NCBI GenBank assembly: GCA_948146395.1
Contig: OX411548.1
Span: 32,000,912 to 32,064,911, forward strand
Length of the DNA stretch: 64,000 nucleotides
DNA from: Fragum whitleyi
Lineage: Eukaryota; Mollusca; Bivalvia; Cardiida; Cardiidae
Direction of reading: 5' to 3'
Shown here: piece by piece, positions 15,101-22,309 of the stretch
How positions within the stretch are numbered: the first letter of the stretch is position 1
How the letters are laid out: each line of letters opens with the position of its first letter
Notes under the pieces: generated by a model
What the model was told of the DNA's origin: nothing
Databases searched by the model: none
Seen by the model: the letters and a program-made list of their open reading frames with translations, nothing else
Program-made: the position numbers and the translations under genes

Positions 15101-18100
15101 TAAGACCCAAATTAAATATTTTTACTGAGGACGCTTTCCAAGAAGCAATCTAAATTGGTGTTTAAATTCTATAACTAGCACTCTGATTGGGTAAATTATC
15201 TTGAACTATCAAATGATGGCCTTTTTATGGAATTTCAAGTTGGATTGATGATTTCACTTGTTTAGGTCATGATTCCTGATTTACTACAATTTTTTACCTT
15301 CAGCTTTTCTCTTTTAGATAATTTTGACAGGTCTTTGACAATCTTCTCTTCACTCAAGCTGGTGTCTTTACTTTTATCTTCAGGCTGGAAAAAGGAAATC
15401 AAATAATGACTGATTGTGTTCTATAATTACCACTTTAAACAGTTTGTTTGTTGAATGTCCCACTTAACAACATAACAACTAAGGTAATATGGAGACAGTA
15501 AATCTGTATAAACAAGTCTTGTGTGAAAGACTGAAAAGCAGGAAATTAAACCAGGGACCCCTGACACTGCAGTCTAAATCTGCTCCTCCACTTTAAATAG
15601 TATTTTAGTACTTTCATATGTAAAAGCTGTAGTTACATTGTTTAGGTTGCTCACTATCGATTTGTTAATTACAGGTCCATGACAAATGAGCCTGTGCGAG
15701 ACATTTCCAGCAATTTTATAAGTGCACTACATTGACTATGCGCTCAATAGATGGCTATGGACCTAAAATTGCTATTCACACCCCAAAATTGATTTCAATA
15801 CACCATGTGAGCATCCAGGCTACTCAAAGTCTTTCCATCACGCACATATAAAATTGTTGGAAATGTCACACACAGACTCAAATGACATTTACTTTCTGAG
15901 GCAGTGAGTCATGATTGAAGTCAAGGGACAAAAATCAAGCTATAATCAGCTTTGAATTTCTGTATCCCTACCTTTCTTGAATGGTTTAACCCTTTCCTGT
16001 TTTACAAAATTTTGGACCTGTCCAAAATCAAAGGTTTTGCAGACAAAAATTTATAGTGGATTTAATTTGAAAAATAATCATTCAGTAGGGAAGAAAATAG
16101 TGTGGAAAAAGAAGAAATTGCTTGTCAGAAGCAATTTCTTCTTTTTTCACAAAGTTTTCTCAATCATAAAATCACAGGCATATCTCTCAATCTTGCTTCC
16201 GGGAAATGAAACAGAACCAACATGATCAATAGCTGCCTTTGGGAATCAAACTCAGAAACTCTACGTCAAGAATCTGGTGCTCTTCCTCTAGACCACAGAC
16301 ATCACACACCTTTCTTGATGTATGCAAATTATGAAGGCAAGATCAATAAGGACATAGAAGGCTAACACAATTTACCATAAAGACATCCAGGCCAAAATCC
16401 TGTTCATCCAGCTCTTCTGCCAATTTCTTCTGTAGTTTTAATGCCTCTTTCTCTTCTAGATTGGCTTCTGCTTCTTCATCATGGAGGTCTGTCACCTCTG
16501 TTAATTTTTTTCAAAGGGACTCATTAAAACATGAACCATTTATTTGCATTTCAATAATATCAAAGAATCAATTGATTTTTCTGAAATTTTGAGACGCCTA
16601 TAAACCTGTACAAGATACTATGGAGAAGCACATTTCCTTTTTTTTTTTAAGTTTTAAGAAATCAGCAGTCATTTCTATGTAACTCTTCTAAATTTCATTG
16701 AACAACCCTTTTATCTTAAAATTGCTGTAAAAAAAGTCAACTGATAGAACTTCTAACATCTCCTTCTAGGTTTTAGCCCTATATAACAAATTTAAACAAA
16801 ATTGGGTCCCAATGACTCATCCATAGGGATAATAGGGGTTCTAGCTCAAGGCATTAGAGTCTCTTCTTTAACCCTTTGCTGTTTAATCCCTGCTTTTTAC
16901 GTGCCTGTGATTTTATGAATGAGAAAACATTGTGAAAAAAGAAGAAATTGCTTCTGACAAGCAATTTCTTCTTTTTCAACACTATTTTCTACCCTACTGA
17001 ATGGTTATTTTTCAAATTAAATCCACTTCAAATTTTCGTCTGCAAAATCTTTGAATTTGGACAGGTCCACAATTTTGTAAAACAGGAAAGGGTTAAATTG
17101 AGATTATTTCTTTTTAGATATCTACTATTTTCTGTATCATTTTGAGGAAATATCTGGTAAAAGGTAAATAAAATTTTGAACATATCTGAAGCCCATTTTA
17201 CTAAACTACTAAACTTCTTACGAAAAAATTAATCGGAAGCCAAAATCACAAATCATACAAGGTGTTTTATTGCTCAATTCTGAATTGTAAAATCTCATTA
17301 GAATCTTCTTTAGATGATGATTCCAATGAGATGATGCATGGCAGAATTCCTTTAGTTACTACTGTAGAAGCAAGTTTAATTTTTGACTTTAGCAAAAAAT
17401 TATTGTAAGATGTTTAGTAAATCAGGACCCTGATCCTATTGTGCCCAACTTCAGGGAAGAAATGTGGATTGTTCAAAACAGCCTTCAATTCTTTTCTGAA
17501 GTAGATGCCTAGAGGGTGAATGGGGCTCTAATCAGATAGCTTGGGGCTCCTGGCTACTTATTTGTGTACCTCAGACTTGCAAACCCTGTGTCTATTGTAA
17601 CTCTGTACTTACCTATGTCATCATCACCATAATATTTGCTGCGTTTTTTACCCCATGCTTTGCTGTCTGGAAGACCTGTATAACATTATAATACAAATGA
17701 TTAAGTTTTTTTCTTTAATGCTTTTCGGTGGTTTATCCAGAAATAACAGTAGATTATCACTTGATAATCTAACTGCAAAAGCAGTGAAATTATCAAAAAC
17801 TTATACCCTGCTTTGGTGCATTTCATCCTATCTGATGTCATCTATGCGGGGCGAAATGAGTGACGTCACAATGAACGTTGAATAGCAATCACGCGCAAAA
17901 TGACGCGCTTTACGTAAATATGTCCTTGAAATGTCACATTTTGTCTCATTTTTGCATTAAAGAAATAGAATAATCGTTTGTTTTTCGTGTAAGATCGATA
18001 AATATTTCATTTCTTGAACAACAAAAGCTATATTTTCACTCGTGGCTCTGCCACTCGTGAAAATATAGCTTTTGTTGTTCACTCAATGAAATATAAATCG

Positions 18101-21100
18101 ATCTTACACTGAAACAAACGATTATCCTCTATATCATAGGATAAAACATGATTATATTGTAGAAAAAGAGACAAGCTAGAATTTTGAAATTGAAACACCT
18201 GTTAGCCTCAGAGAGGTAAATAAACCTAATAGTAATTTAAAGTGACAGTTTGAGCAATACCTTCACTGGTATCTGGTGTATCTTCTAATGTGACTTATAC
18301 AAACCAAGCAACATCTACTATTTTACCCTTAGTAAAGCGAAGCAAGTTTCATGATGATTTATTTTACTATACCAGTATTTTTTGATTCCATGTATCAAAC
18401 AAGGCTTAACACTGAAATGAGTTTGGCTGTCTGACAGACTGGCAGACTCCTTTTTTCCCCAGGAGGAACCCTTTCTTTTTCAATTTAGGAGTTATATTTT
18501 GACAAATAAATGAGAAGGGCACTTACTCTTTTAATCCTTCTCTATTCATAATAAAAGCTTTATTTATGTGTTTAATAATAAAGTTGTTGCAGATAATATT
18601 TGCTTGCATCTGCTAAGAGTTCTTAAGGAAAATTGTCTTATGATATGGGAGAAATTAATTTTGAAAAAAAGAAATTGCCATTTACAATTTATCCTTTTCC
18701 TGCATTTTCTTCCAAAGAAAGAAATTCTGACTCCTTTCTTTCAACTTGTACTCCTCAGTTCCAAAAGTCTGGGGCTCCTTACTCAGAGAAGATAGCATCA
18801 AACTCTATTAAATAACAGAGCTACAAATAGATGGGGTTCTTTGGTTTTCAAATTTACATATTTGGCTAATCCTAACTAAAACCGTATGTTGTTGGTACTC
18901 ATTTGAAACGTCTCATCGAGACAATTCAAATGAGTACCCACAACATAGGGTTTTGTAGGGAAATAAAGATTTTAGACTGGACTTACCCCTCTTATCTGTA
19001 CCTCTGATAAAATCCCCATAAATATGTCTAAATACCTGCTTCCTCGTCACTGTCAGCATCACTGCTCTCATCCTCGAGGTCACTGCCGTACTGACTCTTA
19101 TGTTGATATCTCTGTACTTCTCGTAACTTAGCTTTTAAATCTCGTATCTCGTCATCGTCGCTGTCTTCTGAGTCTAGAGCCAATACCTCTTCCTGTAACA
19201 TCATTGTCAATTGGTTTGATAACTTGAATAGCCTTATAATTTTGTCAATTATTGCAGGAAAAGGAAAAATTACTTGTTGCAGGAAACACATTGTTTTGAT
19301 AACCCTTATCAAGCTTAATTCAATTCTAAATCAAACAAATTGCCAATTTTTGAAGCATTTAGACCATTCTGACTATAGAGATTTTCACAAAAATATTAAG
19401 TACATCTGTGAAGGCTGATCTTAGTTTATACTGTGTGCCTATTTATTTGTTGTGAACACAAGTTAATGATTAATTTTTTTTCCCTACTTGTCTTAACAAG
19501 ACACCAATGATTGCTTGAGATGCTCTATTGACTATCAGGTAATTACTCAATTTCATCTGATATTTCAGGAATTTGTTTCTTTCAAAGAAAGTATAAATCT
19601 GAGATAAACCTAGCTAACTTTCGCACCTTCAATTTTTTTCAGAAACAATCTATAGGGATCCTTTTCCCGTGTTTTCATTGAAAGTTCTAAGCAGAAATTC
19701 AATATGCCCGTCTTCCTGTGTTCTGTGTTTTCCTTAAGATTTTCAAAAGATACCAACCTTATGGCGCTACAATAATCCTTTGAAAGTATTAAGGAAATTT
19801 GTTTACATTTCAGGACTTTTTCACAAAAGCAAGGTTATTCTGAGAAGCAGCAATAAGGCCTATTTTCCCATATTTTCTGACGATCTACCTCAGTCTGTAA
19901 AGGAACCATTCTTATGACACTTCTATCATCTAAGAAAGTTTCAAGGGAAGATGATAATATTTGTGGACTAATCCCATGAACCAGAATATTCTGAGCAAAA
20001 ATCCATCAGGCCCCTTTTGCTGTGTTTTCCGATGGATCAGCCCCCATTTTGAAGGTAATCTTCCTTATGACCTAATAATCATCCTGTGAAAATTTCAAGG
20101 TAATCAGACATTAGTTGTGGACTCACATAAATGAGAATATTCTGAGAGAAAATTGATAAGGCCCCTTTTCCCATGTTCTTATCATACAGCCCTATTCTTC
20201 AAAGATTCTTTCCATATGACCCTTCAATCATCCTGTCAAAGTTTCAAAGAAATATGATGATACTAGCGGACTTGATCTTGTAAATAAGAATATCCAGAGC
20301 AAAAATCCATAGGACCCCTTTTCCTGTGTTTTTTTGATGGATCAGCTCCATTTTCAAAAGGAACCTTCCTTGTGACCTTACAATCATCCTGAGAAAGTTT
20401 CAAGGTAATCTGTAAATATTTTTGGACTTTATAGCATAAAAGAGAATATTCTGAGCAAGTTAGTAAGCCCCCTTTTCCTATGTTTCCATTAGATCCGAAA
20501 ATATTTGTGGACTTATCATGTAAATGAGAATATTCTGAACGTAAATCCATCAGGCCCCTACAGATCAGCCCCATTTTTGAAAGGAACCTTCCATATGATC
20601 CTAAAATCATCCTGTGAAAGCTTCAAGGAAATCAGATGATATTTGTGGACTTTATCACATAAATAGAAATATTCTGAGCAAAAATCAATAAGACCCCTTT
20701 CCAGTGTTTTCATACACATCAGCCCAATTTTCGAAATGAACCTTCTTTATGACCCTGCAACATTTCATTCCCAGCAACATGTCTTCATTAGTCGCATATA
20801 ATGCAATTAAAAGACTACAATTACCATAACATTTCTATCTTCTATGCATGTGAAATATGAAGGCTCCATAACTTACCATTCAAAAGAAATGCCAAAGTAT
20901 TTGGGGTGGACAAACAGACAGTACAAAAACTATATGCCCCCATTTGGAACATCACTCGGCCATTTCTGTAAACTGCAACAGACCTCGGATGTATGTAAGC
21001 CGGATGGGTATGTAACAAAATTGTGCATTTTGTTAGGTGGAAACAGTGTAAGAAAAACTAGCAATGTAGATTTATATCTTTTACAGTAAATAACGGCTGA

Positions 21101-22120
21101 AAAATCTTGATTTTTGAGAATAACGAATCATTCTCAAAAATTAAGATTTTTTCAGCTGTTATTTAAGAATCTAAAGATATTCATATAATGATAGCTATGA
21201 TGGTTTCACATCAGTGACTTAAATGAGTAGCGTTGACGATGTCGAATGTTTTCACTCAAAGTTTCGAGGGCTGACAACATTTTAACTGACGTCATTGAGT
21301 TTTTCCAAGGATTTCCTGTAATTTTTTAAAATAGTCTGTCTATGTACATCCGAGGTTGATCGTGAGATTGGCCGAGTGGTGTTCAGAATGTATATGCCCC
21401 CAATCTCTCGATGCTTTGGCATGAAAATAATCCCTTTTTTTTAAACTTCAATAATTACCTCGTCTGACCCAGCTTCTTTCTCCTCATGACTGTACCCATC
21501 TTCTAGTAAAATCTGTAATAAAAATGGATTGATGTCATACTTAATATATGGTATAATATGAACTGAAAAATTGAAATTTAATTAAAACAAGCTATGCACA
21601 AAGATTATGACATGTACTACAGTGTTGCATTAAATAGGAAGCAAATAGTATTGGGTTTGGAACTGTAGCCAAGGACATGCTCAAGTATGATTCTGCTATA
21701 AATAATTCACACAGACAATGTATTACTGAATTCATTTCTTAGGATGTGGTATCAAGATGCAATAAAATTTCAGTAGTCAAATGACCCTCCTGACAGAAAA
21801 TCTAAGGGGTCAAAATAGGATAATTTCATATTTTTGGGGGTCAAATCACTGGTTTAAGGGTCAAACTTGAGCCCCACTTCTACCACATGCATAACAGTTG
21901 TGGACTTACCTGATCTTGACCTTCATGCAATTCATCTTCATCATCATAATAGAAATCTCTCATTTCAGGATCAGGCTCGCCGTCAATGTCACCATAGATG
22001 TCAGCGTCATTAGTGGCGTATTCAGGCACATCTCGTTTTCTGCTGCCCCCAGTCTTGTGTTTTCCATCTTTGCTATCTTTCTTCCCATCCCTTCCAGCAC
22101 CTTTCTTCCCCTTCTTACCC
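3029..22120 (-). CDS. UTP3: UTP3/SAS10, SSU processome subunit (partial at both ends)
   Basis: Thirteen coding exons: 22120-21910, 21512-21459, 19192-19036, 17675-17613, 16497-16376, 15384-15298, 13752-13696, 12073-11964, 11344-11248, 9642-9518, 8152-8041, 5738-5608 and 3113-3029. All join in frame through AG/GT sites, giving about 470 codons. UTP3/Sas10 is a nucleolar U3 snoRNP/SSU-processome protein needed for 18S rRNA maturation. Landmarks match the family in order: acidic EEVLALDSEDSDDDE, a WGKKRSKYY motif (vertebrate WGQRKKLYY), an EQDFG motif, then a Sas10/C1D domain (exons 15384 to 11248) with KKKSPELLTLIDE, FRLNLNYCTNILFYMILKA and HPVIKRLL. The last exon seen ends KRAITYQ, exactly where the C-terminal Sas10 domain should start, so about 75 residues lie beyond the left edge. 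The first exon seen starts in phase 2 with no in-frame ATG, so a short start exon is unresolved. As I recall, the human gene is intronless; this one is finely split. Confidence 0.93.
3138..3396 (-). mobile_element. tRNA-derived SINE, family S1 (full length, diverged)
   Basis: Minus-strand SINE. Its tRNA-like head, read from 3396, has an A-box-like GGCAGTTGGTAACACG and a B-box-like GGTCCGATTGCC. The body carries the segment found in all S1 copies here (plus-strand form GGGGTTTTACACCGCTTTC and TTCCTGGTATTTCTC). It resembles the Nin-DC/Deu-type molluscan SINE body, but I could not compare it with a database. Confidence 0.65.
3797..5118 (-). mobile_element. HINE-like element, family B (GCTCACCTGA ends)
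   Basis: On the minus strand it begins near 5118 with TTTTTTAGCTCACCTGAGCA and a palindrome around GAGCACAACGTGCTC. About seven monomers of roughly 150-165 bp follow; each carries 'caatgaaactttaccagaa' and 'gggtgacc'-like text. It ends with TCAGGTGAGC (inverse of the 5' arm), the hairpin GGGCCATTCTGGCCC and CTCTTTTTT near 3797. It lies in the UTP3 intron between exons 5608-5738 and 3029-3113. Confidence 0.7.
5119..5600. repeat. Degenerate HINE-type fragments
   Basis: This intronic stretch holds broken pieces in the HINE style: 'gacctttgcaacctaa', two short (ACAG/GACA)n runs near 5384-5396 and 5566-5575, and 'gaccttgaccttgg' text. No clean ends or hairpins remain, so I cannot assign a family. 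Confidence 0.35.
5608..5738 (-). CDS. UTP3: UTP3 coding exon
   Basis: 131 nt between acceptor ttttgcag and donor gtgagt. It begins KKKLKDERYLTEDEKQAL and continues DYYTMMKKGRTSQTAEEEED. This is the lysine/acid-rich linker between the Sas10/C1D domain and the C-terminal domain. Joining at AAGT|gtgagt keeps the frame into 3029-3113. Confidence 0.88.
5767..6014. mobile_element. Fold-back MITE, GGGCCC...TTATAA family, diverged copy
   Basis: Starts AGGGCCCAGGATTATGAG and ends in the inverse, ATAATCTCGGGCCCTG. A near-palindromic centre, 'taagttgttattgtaacaactta', is shared with the better copy at 48299-48545. It lies 28 bp upstream (in transcript terms) of the UTP3 exon 5608-5738 acceptor. Confidence 0.55.
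6020..6335 (-). mobile_element. HINE-like fragment (GCCCCCCTTAG 5' end)
   Basis: Read on minus, it starts near 6335 with ATTATGCCCCCCTTAGAATA, passes a (GTCT)n microsatellite (6241-6280) and one and a half monomers with 'gaagtttcttgattctagc' and 'ggagaagtgcagtgcac', related to the monomers at 50530-51010. No 3' hairpin is preserved; a poly-C run sits at 6050-6062. Confidence 0.45.
6400..6636. mobile_element. Fold-back MITE (GGTACTCATTTGAAACG family), truncated
   Basis: Contains the inverted repeat GGTACTCATTTGAAACGTC/...GTTTCAAATGAGTACC (6446-6490) and the tail text 'ggaactgaggagtacaagtt'. A second copy in inverse order is at 18720-18990, and partial copies are near 53100 and 53430. The 6637-7600 HINE abuts its outer end. 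Confidence 0.6.
6637..7600 (-). mobile_element. HINE-like element, family C (AGTCCCCTACCGG), copy 1
   Basis: On minus it begins near 7600 with TTATTAGTCCCCTACCGG and a palindrome around CCGGTGTTCACACCGG, then the GTCCGTCC microsatellite, three monomers of about 160 bp ('gcgataacttaataactaag'), and a unique 3' segment of about 330 bp ending CCGGTAGGGGACTT. Through that point it is about 99% identical by eye to 35835-36826. After it, the two copies have different 3' hairpins: here GTGTTG-CATA-CAACAC followed by CAGATACTTGTT. It is a recent insertion in a UTP3 intron. Confidence 0.75.
8041..8152 (-). CDS. UTP3: UTP3 coding exon
   Basis: 112 nt, acceptor gtttacag, donor gtaaga. It encodes RKRIEDKQAEKRRHQESQSN then SDSEGSDDLYEDMDQPS, a basic then acidic linker. 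Reading past the donor gives a stop within seven codons, which supports splicing. Confidence 0.85.
8466..8690 (-). mobile_element. HINE-like fragment related to 13337-13548
   Basis: Shares ordered text with 13400-13545: 'aaatgcctttagtagaat', 'cacaaaatgtcaagtttttt', 'gacgaagccaaggctatgat'. Ends are lost. It is a degraded copy, not a gene. Confidence 0.4.
8734..8974. mobile_element. PIF/Harbinger-like MITE (GGGCC-GTTTTACTAAAC family)
   Basis: About 240 bp with terminal inverted repeats ACCCTGTTTTACTAAACAT and GTTAAGTAAAACAGGCCC. A central inverted repeat is CATTGGAATCGTCTT/AAGACGATTCTAATG. Five copies lie in the window; three show 3-bp flanking duplications, which fits PIF/Harbinger. Confidence 0.7.
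9111..9395 (-). mobile_element. tRNA-derived SINE, family S1, full length with TSD
   Basis: The best SINE copy. On minus it starts at 9395 with GGCCGCCACCATAGCGCAG, A box TAGCGCAGTTGGTTAGG, B box GGGTTTGATCCCC, then the S1 body and a T/G-rich 3' tail (plus-strand tttgtttgtttgtttg). It is flanked by the perfect 12-bp duplication CTCCTTAGTAGA at 9099-9110 and 9396-9407, which proves retroposition into this UTP3 intron. Confidence 0.88.
9518..9642 (-). CDS. UTP3: UTP3 coding exon
   Basis: 125 nt, acceptor attattacag, donor gtattta. It begins MLKQLEPIDAGYRDEMTEIL and ends TTKPTKSFV plus a split AG|A codon. It corresponds to the family segment that follows the Sas10/C1D domain (human '...NKLSVVDQKLSSEI'). 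Confidence 0.9.
9888..10135. mobile_element. Fold-back MITE (GCCTGTGTGTGAGAT family)
   Basis: Inverted ends AGCCTGTGTGTGAGATTTC...CAATTT and ...GTTGGAAATGTCACGCACCGG, with an internal 'gcctgtgcatctgcacag' block. Other copies are at 15668-15892 and 42507-42760, with a fragment near 58830-58910. Confidence 0.6.
10260..10330. repeat. Hairpin element (GCAACACTATTGTAAGTG family), short copy
   Basis: Arms GTGAAACACTATTGTAA and TTACAATAGTGTTTCAC around a short loop. Related hairpins are at 53604-53724 and 62457-62534. Confidence 0.6.
10726..10955 (-). mobile_element. tRNA-derived SINE, family S1, 5'-truncated
   Basis: Body text (plus form) GAGTGGGGTTTTACGCCAC and GGATTCCTGGTATTTC through CCACCATCAGGGATCC, ending at the B-box region. 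The tRNA-like A-box end is missing, as expected for incomplete reverse transcription. Confidence 0.65.
11248..11344 (-). CDS. UTP3: UTP3 coding exon (core of Sas10/C1D domain)
   Basis: 97 nt, acceptor atattttcag, donor gtaggt. After a codon split with the preceding exon (AA|T) it encodes YCTNILFYMILKAKQIPVHN then HPVIKRLLQHKN. This is the most conserved block of the family (human YCSNISFYLILKARRVPAHG...HPVIERL). Confidence 0.95.
11400..11645 (-). mobile_element. HINE monomer fragment (as in 33343-34210)
   Basis: Inverse of the monomer text at 33660-34150: 'tgaacaaacttggtagaagt', 'ggctgccttctggtttcaga', 'gggttgagcctagaaggag'. About one and a half monomers with no clean termini. Confidence 0.5.
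11654..11893. mobile_element. PIF/Harbinger-like MITE with CTA duplication
   Basis: Begins GGGCCCCATTTTACTAAAC and ends GTAAAATAGGCCC, flanked by CTA at 11651-11653 and 11894-11896. The centre has the fold-back 'aatcatctttaaac/gattccggtgagatgat'. Confidence 0.72.
11964..12073 (-). CDS. UTP3: UTP3 coding exon
   Basis: 110 nt, acceptor tttttacag, donor gtgagt. It encodes MKEVVESLGPMKKFLEGQ, then KCKGKAMDYINTKFRLNL. It matches the family segment '...EPLLELV...GSQYLRTKYNLYLN' and is part of the Sas10/C1D domain. Confidence 0.92.
12120..12636 (-). mobile_element. TACAGT...ACTGTA MITE (GTTAAGCGACCA family), split by a SINE
   Basis: Ends TACAGTTGATATTGACCGAG and GGTCGCTTAACACAAG...ACTGTA. TA followed by CAGT termini fits Tc1/mariner-type elements, though the superfamily is a guess. 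Its central fold-back (CCCATTAGAATCATC) is interrupted by the SINE at 12299-12482. A second copy is at 39064-39415. It begins 46 bp from the UTP3 exon 11964-12073 acceptor. Confidence 0.6.
12299..12482 (-). mobile_element. tRNA-derived SINE, family S1, 5'-truncated with 13-bp TSD
   Basis: The SINE body from the tail (tttgttgtttgaatggg) to GGTGAGAGACAAAC; the tRNA head is lost. The perfect duplication TCATGGGACTCAG lies at 12286-12298 and 12483-12495. It sits inside the older MITE 12120-12636, which gives their relative ages. Confidence 0.88.
12918..13170 (+). mobile_element. tRNA-derived SINE, second family (S2)
   Basis: Plus-strand SINE. Its head is CTCGTCTGCCTAGTGGTAAA (A-box-like) and GAGGTCCATGGTTTAAACCC (B-box-like), followed by 'gggcaaaacactcaatagcc' and 'cccagatgttgcattgggta', and an AT-rich tail (aataaatttgtattaat). 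It is not a functional tRNA; the cloverleaf is incomplete. Confidence 0.65.
13337..13548 (-). mobile_element. Short HINE-like element with GGCGGTGCTCTTGTT 3' end
   Basis: Read on minus it ends TAGGCGGTGCTCTTGTTG at 13337, the same terminus as at 57750-57775. The body is a single monomer ('ggcattcacttgaaagaact'). The 5' end near 13548 is CTCCCCCGTGGTACTGC. Confidence 0.5.
13696..13752 (-). CDS. UTP3: UTP3 coding exon
   Basis: 57 nt, acceptor gtttcag, donor gttagt. It encodes ILKKKSPELLTLIDEFKDR, start of the Sas10/C1D domain (human MLRKESPELLELIEDLK). Phase 0 at both ends. Confidence 0.92.
13850..14125. mobile_element. Fold-back MITE (AGTATTTGTTGATTTCATT family)
   Basis: Inverted repeat arms 'ttgttgatttcattgagg' and 'cttcatgaaatcaacaaa', with inner 'aaaccttatca/tgataaggtt'. 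The flank 'ctcaaaattgttttcattg' is repeated at 46725-46950 and in part at 43110-43182. Confidence 0.55.
14873..14915 (+). mobile_element. piggyBac-like MITE PB-A, right-end fragment
   Basis: Only the right terminus survives: ACAGGCACGTAAAAAGCAGG through AGCAAAGGGTTAA. Confidence 0.6.
15298..15384 (-). CDS. UTP3: UTP3 coding exon
   Basis: 87 nt, acceptor ctttttccag, donor gtaaaa. It encodes PEDKSKDTSLSEEKIVKDLS then KLSKREKLK, aligned with the family segment 'ETRVVKDLAKVSVKEKLK'. Phase 0 at both ends. Confidence 0.92.
15668..15892. mobile_element. Fold-back MITE (GCCTGTG...GACATTTCC family)
   Basis: Inverted ends GAGCCTGTGCGAGACATTTC and GGAAATGTCACACACAGACTC. Same family as 9888-10135, with a diverged interior. 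Confidence 0.55.
15986..16180 (+). mobile_element. piggyBac-like MITE PB-A, 3'-truncated
   Basis: Starts TTAACCCTTTCCTGTTTTAC, has the GAAGAAATTGCTT hairpin and stops at ATCACAGGCA, where the SINE-like block at 16185 takes over. The right TIR and TTAA are missing. Confidence 0.68.
16185..16312 (-). mobile_element. tRNA-like SINE head
   Basis: On minus: TGTGGTCTAGAGGAAGAGCA (A-box-like) and GAGTTTGATTCCCAAAGG (B-box-like), spaced as in a tRNA. The acceptor stem is not convincing, so I call it a SINE head rather than a tRNA gene. Confidence 0.45.
16376..16497 (-). CDS. UTP3: UTP3 coding exon (EQDFG motif)
   Basis: 122 nt, acceptor aattaacag, donor gtaaat. It encodes EVTDLHDEEAEANLEEKEAL then KLQKKLAEELDEQDFGLDVF and M. 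The EQDFG block matches EDDFG of the human protein just before the Sas10/C1D domain. Confidence 0.93.
16868..17096 (-). mobile_element. piggyBac-like MITE PB-A with intact TTAA ends
   Basis: TTAACCCTTTGCTGTTTAAT at the left and CAGGAAAGGGTTAA at the right; TTAA at both borders. The TIR core is CCCTTTSCTGTTT. The internal hairpin is GAAGAAATTGCTT/AAGCAATTTCTTC. Confidence 0.8.
17189..17429. mobile_element. PIF/Harbinger-like MITE with CTG duplication
   Basis: AGCCCATTTTACTAAAC...GTTTAGTAAATCAGGACC, flanked by CTG at 17186-17188 and 17430-17432. It carries the central fold-back 'tcatctcattggaatc' in inverse form. Confidence 0.7.
17613..17675 (-). CDS. UTP3: UTP3 coding exon (WGKKRSKYY motif)
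   Basis: 63 nt, acceptor gttatacag, donor gtaagt. It encodes LPDSKAWGKKRSKYYGDDDI, the family WG-(K/Q)-(K/R)-K..YY signature. Both ends are phase-matched (G|GT and ATA G|AG). Confidence 0.93.
   Translation of the reverse strand, partial: VFQTAKHGVKNAANIMVMMT
17972..18123. repeat. Long near-perfect palindrome in UTP3 intron
   Basis: Arms of about 70 bp run outward from a GTGGCTCTGCCAC centre near 18042-18054. Matched blocks are 'aacaacaaaagctatatttt' against 'aaaatatagcttttgttgtt' and 'gtgtaagatcgata' against 'atcgatcttacac'. It is probably the core of a larger fold-back element (from about 17700). The motif CATCTTACACTGAAACAAAC recurs at 42810-42832. A transcript would form a strong hairpin. 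Confidence 0.75.
18720..18990. mobile_element. Fold-back MITE (GGTACTCATTTGAAACG family)
   Basis: Contains TTCAACTTGTACTCCTCAG at one end and the inverted repeat GGTACTCATTTGAAACGTC/AATTCAAATGAGTACCC with AACATAGGGTTTTG at the other, followed by AATAAAGATTTTAGACTGG. It mirrors 6400-6636. Confidence 0.6.
19036..19192 (-). CDS. UTP3: UTP3 coding exon (EEVLALDSED)
   Basis: 157 nt, acceptor gatgttacag, donor gtattta. It encodes EEVLALDSEDSDDDEIRDLK, then AKLREVQRYQHKSQYGSDLE and an acidic tail. EEVLALD is the family's N-terminal signature (human EEEVLALDMDDEDD). Confidence 0.95.
19610..20790 (-). repeat. Tandem array of ~150-bp monomers (HINE core)
   Basis: Six to seven degenerate units in the UTP3 intron share 'aggccccttttcctgtgtttt', 'gagaatattctgagcaaaaa' and, read on minus, 'ccttgaaactttcacaggat'. 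Spacing of the 'ccccttttcc' box is about 150 bp (20013, 20162, 20316, 20468). The minus-strand box matches the GAAACTT box of HINE monomers elsewhere, so I read this as the core of a HINE whose ends I cannot place. Confidence 0.6.
20920..21420. mobile_element. Long inverted-repeat element (ATGCCCCCA ends), copy 1
   Basis: Ends TATATGCCCCCATTTGGAAC...ACTCGGCC and GGCCGAGTGGTGTTCAG...TATATGCCCCC, with 'cagacctcggatgtatgtaa' against 'tgtacatccgaggttgatcg'. The centre is a strong palindrome, GGCTGAAAAATCTTGATTTT/TTAAGATTTTTTCAGC (21094-21160). A second copy is at 47060-47530. It lies 39 bp from the UTP3 exon at 21459. Confidence 0.65.
21459..21512 (-). CDS. UTP3: UTP3 coding exon
   Basis: 54 nt, acceptor tttattacag, donor gtaatt. 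It encodes ILLEDGYSHEEKEAGSDE, leading directly into EEVLALD of the next exon. Phase 0 at both ends. Confidence 0.85.
21910..22120 (-). CDS. UTP3: UTP3 coding exon, first resolved (lysine/glycine-rich then acidic)
   Basis: 211 nt, acceptor aatttcag, donor gtaagt. It encodes GKKGKKGAGRDGKKDSKDGK, then KHKTGGSRKRDVPEYATN, DADIYGDIDGEPDPEMRDFY and YDDEDELHEGQDQ. The basic start followed by an acidic D/E stretch matches UTP3 N-termini. The frame upstream runs into TGA without an ATG, so a further 5' exon must supply the start in phase 2. Confidence 0.85.
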
Positions 22121-22309
22121 CTGAAATTATCATTTGAGACTCATCAGGCAAAAAAGGACCATCTCAGTAGCTCTTAATGTTTCAAGACCAGTTAGACTGG
22201 GCAGATTCCAGACCCCCGAAAAACTTAGACAATGCGTCGAGAATAACATTGCATCATGTCTTAAACAGCCAAATGTCTAACTCGCATGACACGCTTTATA
22301 AACACAGCA

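Noticed and set aside
17820..17900. CRE-like TGACGTCA sites (also near 21290 and 27592)
   Set aside because: They occur inside repeats or introns far from either promoter; an eight-base palindrome is expected by chance at this rate.
21960..22151. 63-codon frame starting MPDESQMIISGV on minus
   Set aside because: Wrong frame of the UTP3 exon 21910-22120; the +1 frame gives the conserved acidic DDEDELHEGQDQ and joins in phase to the next exon.
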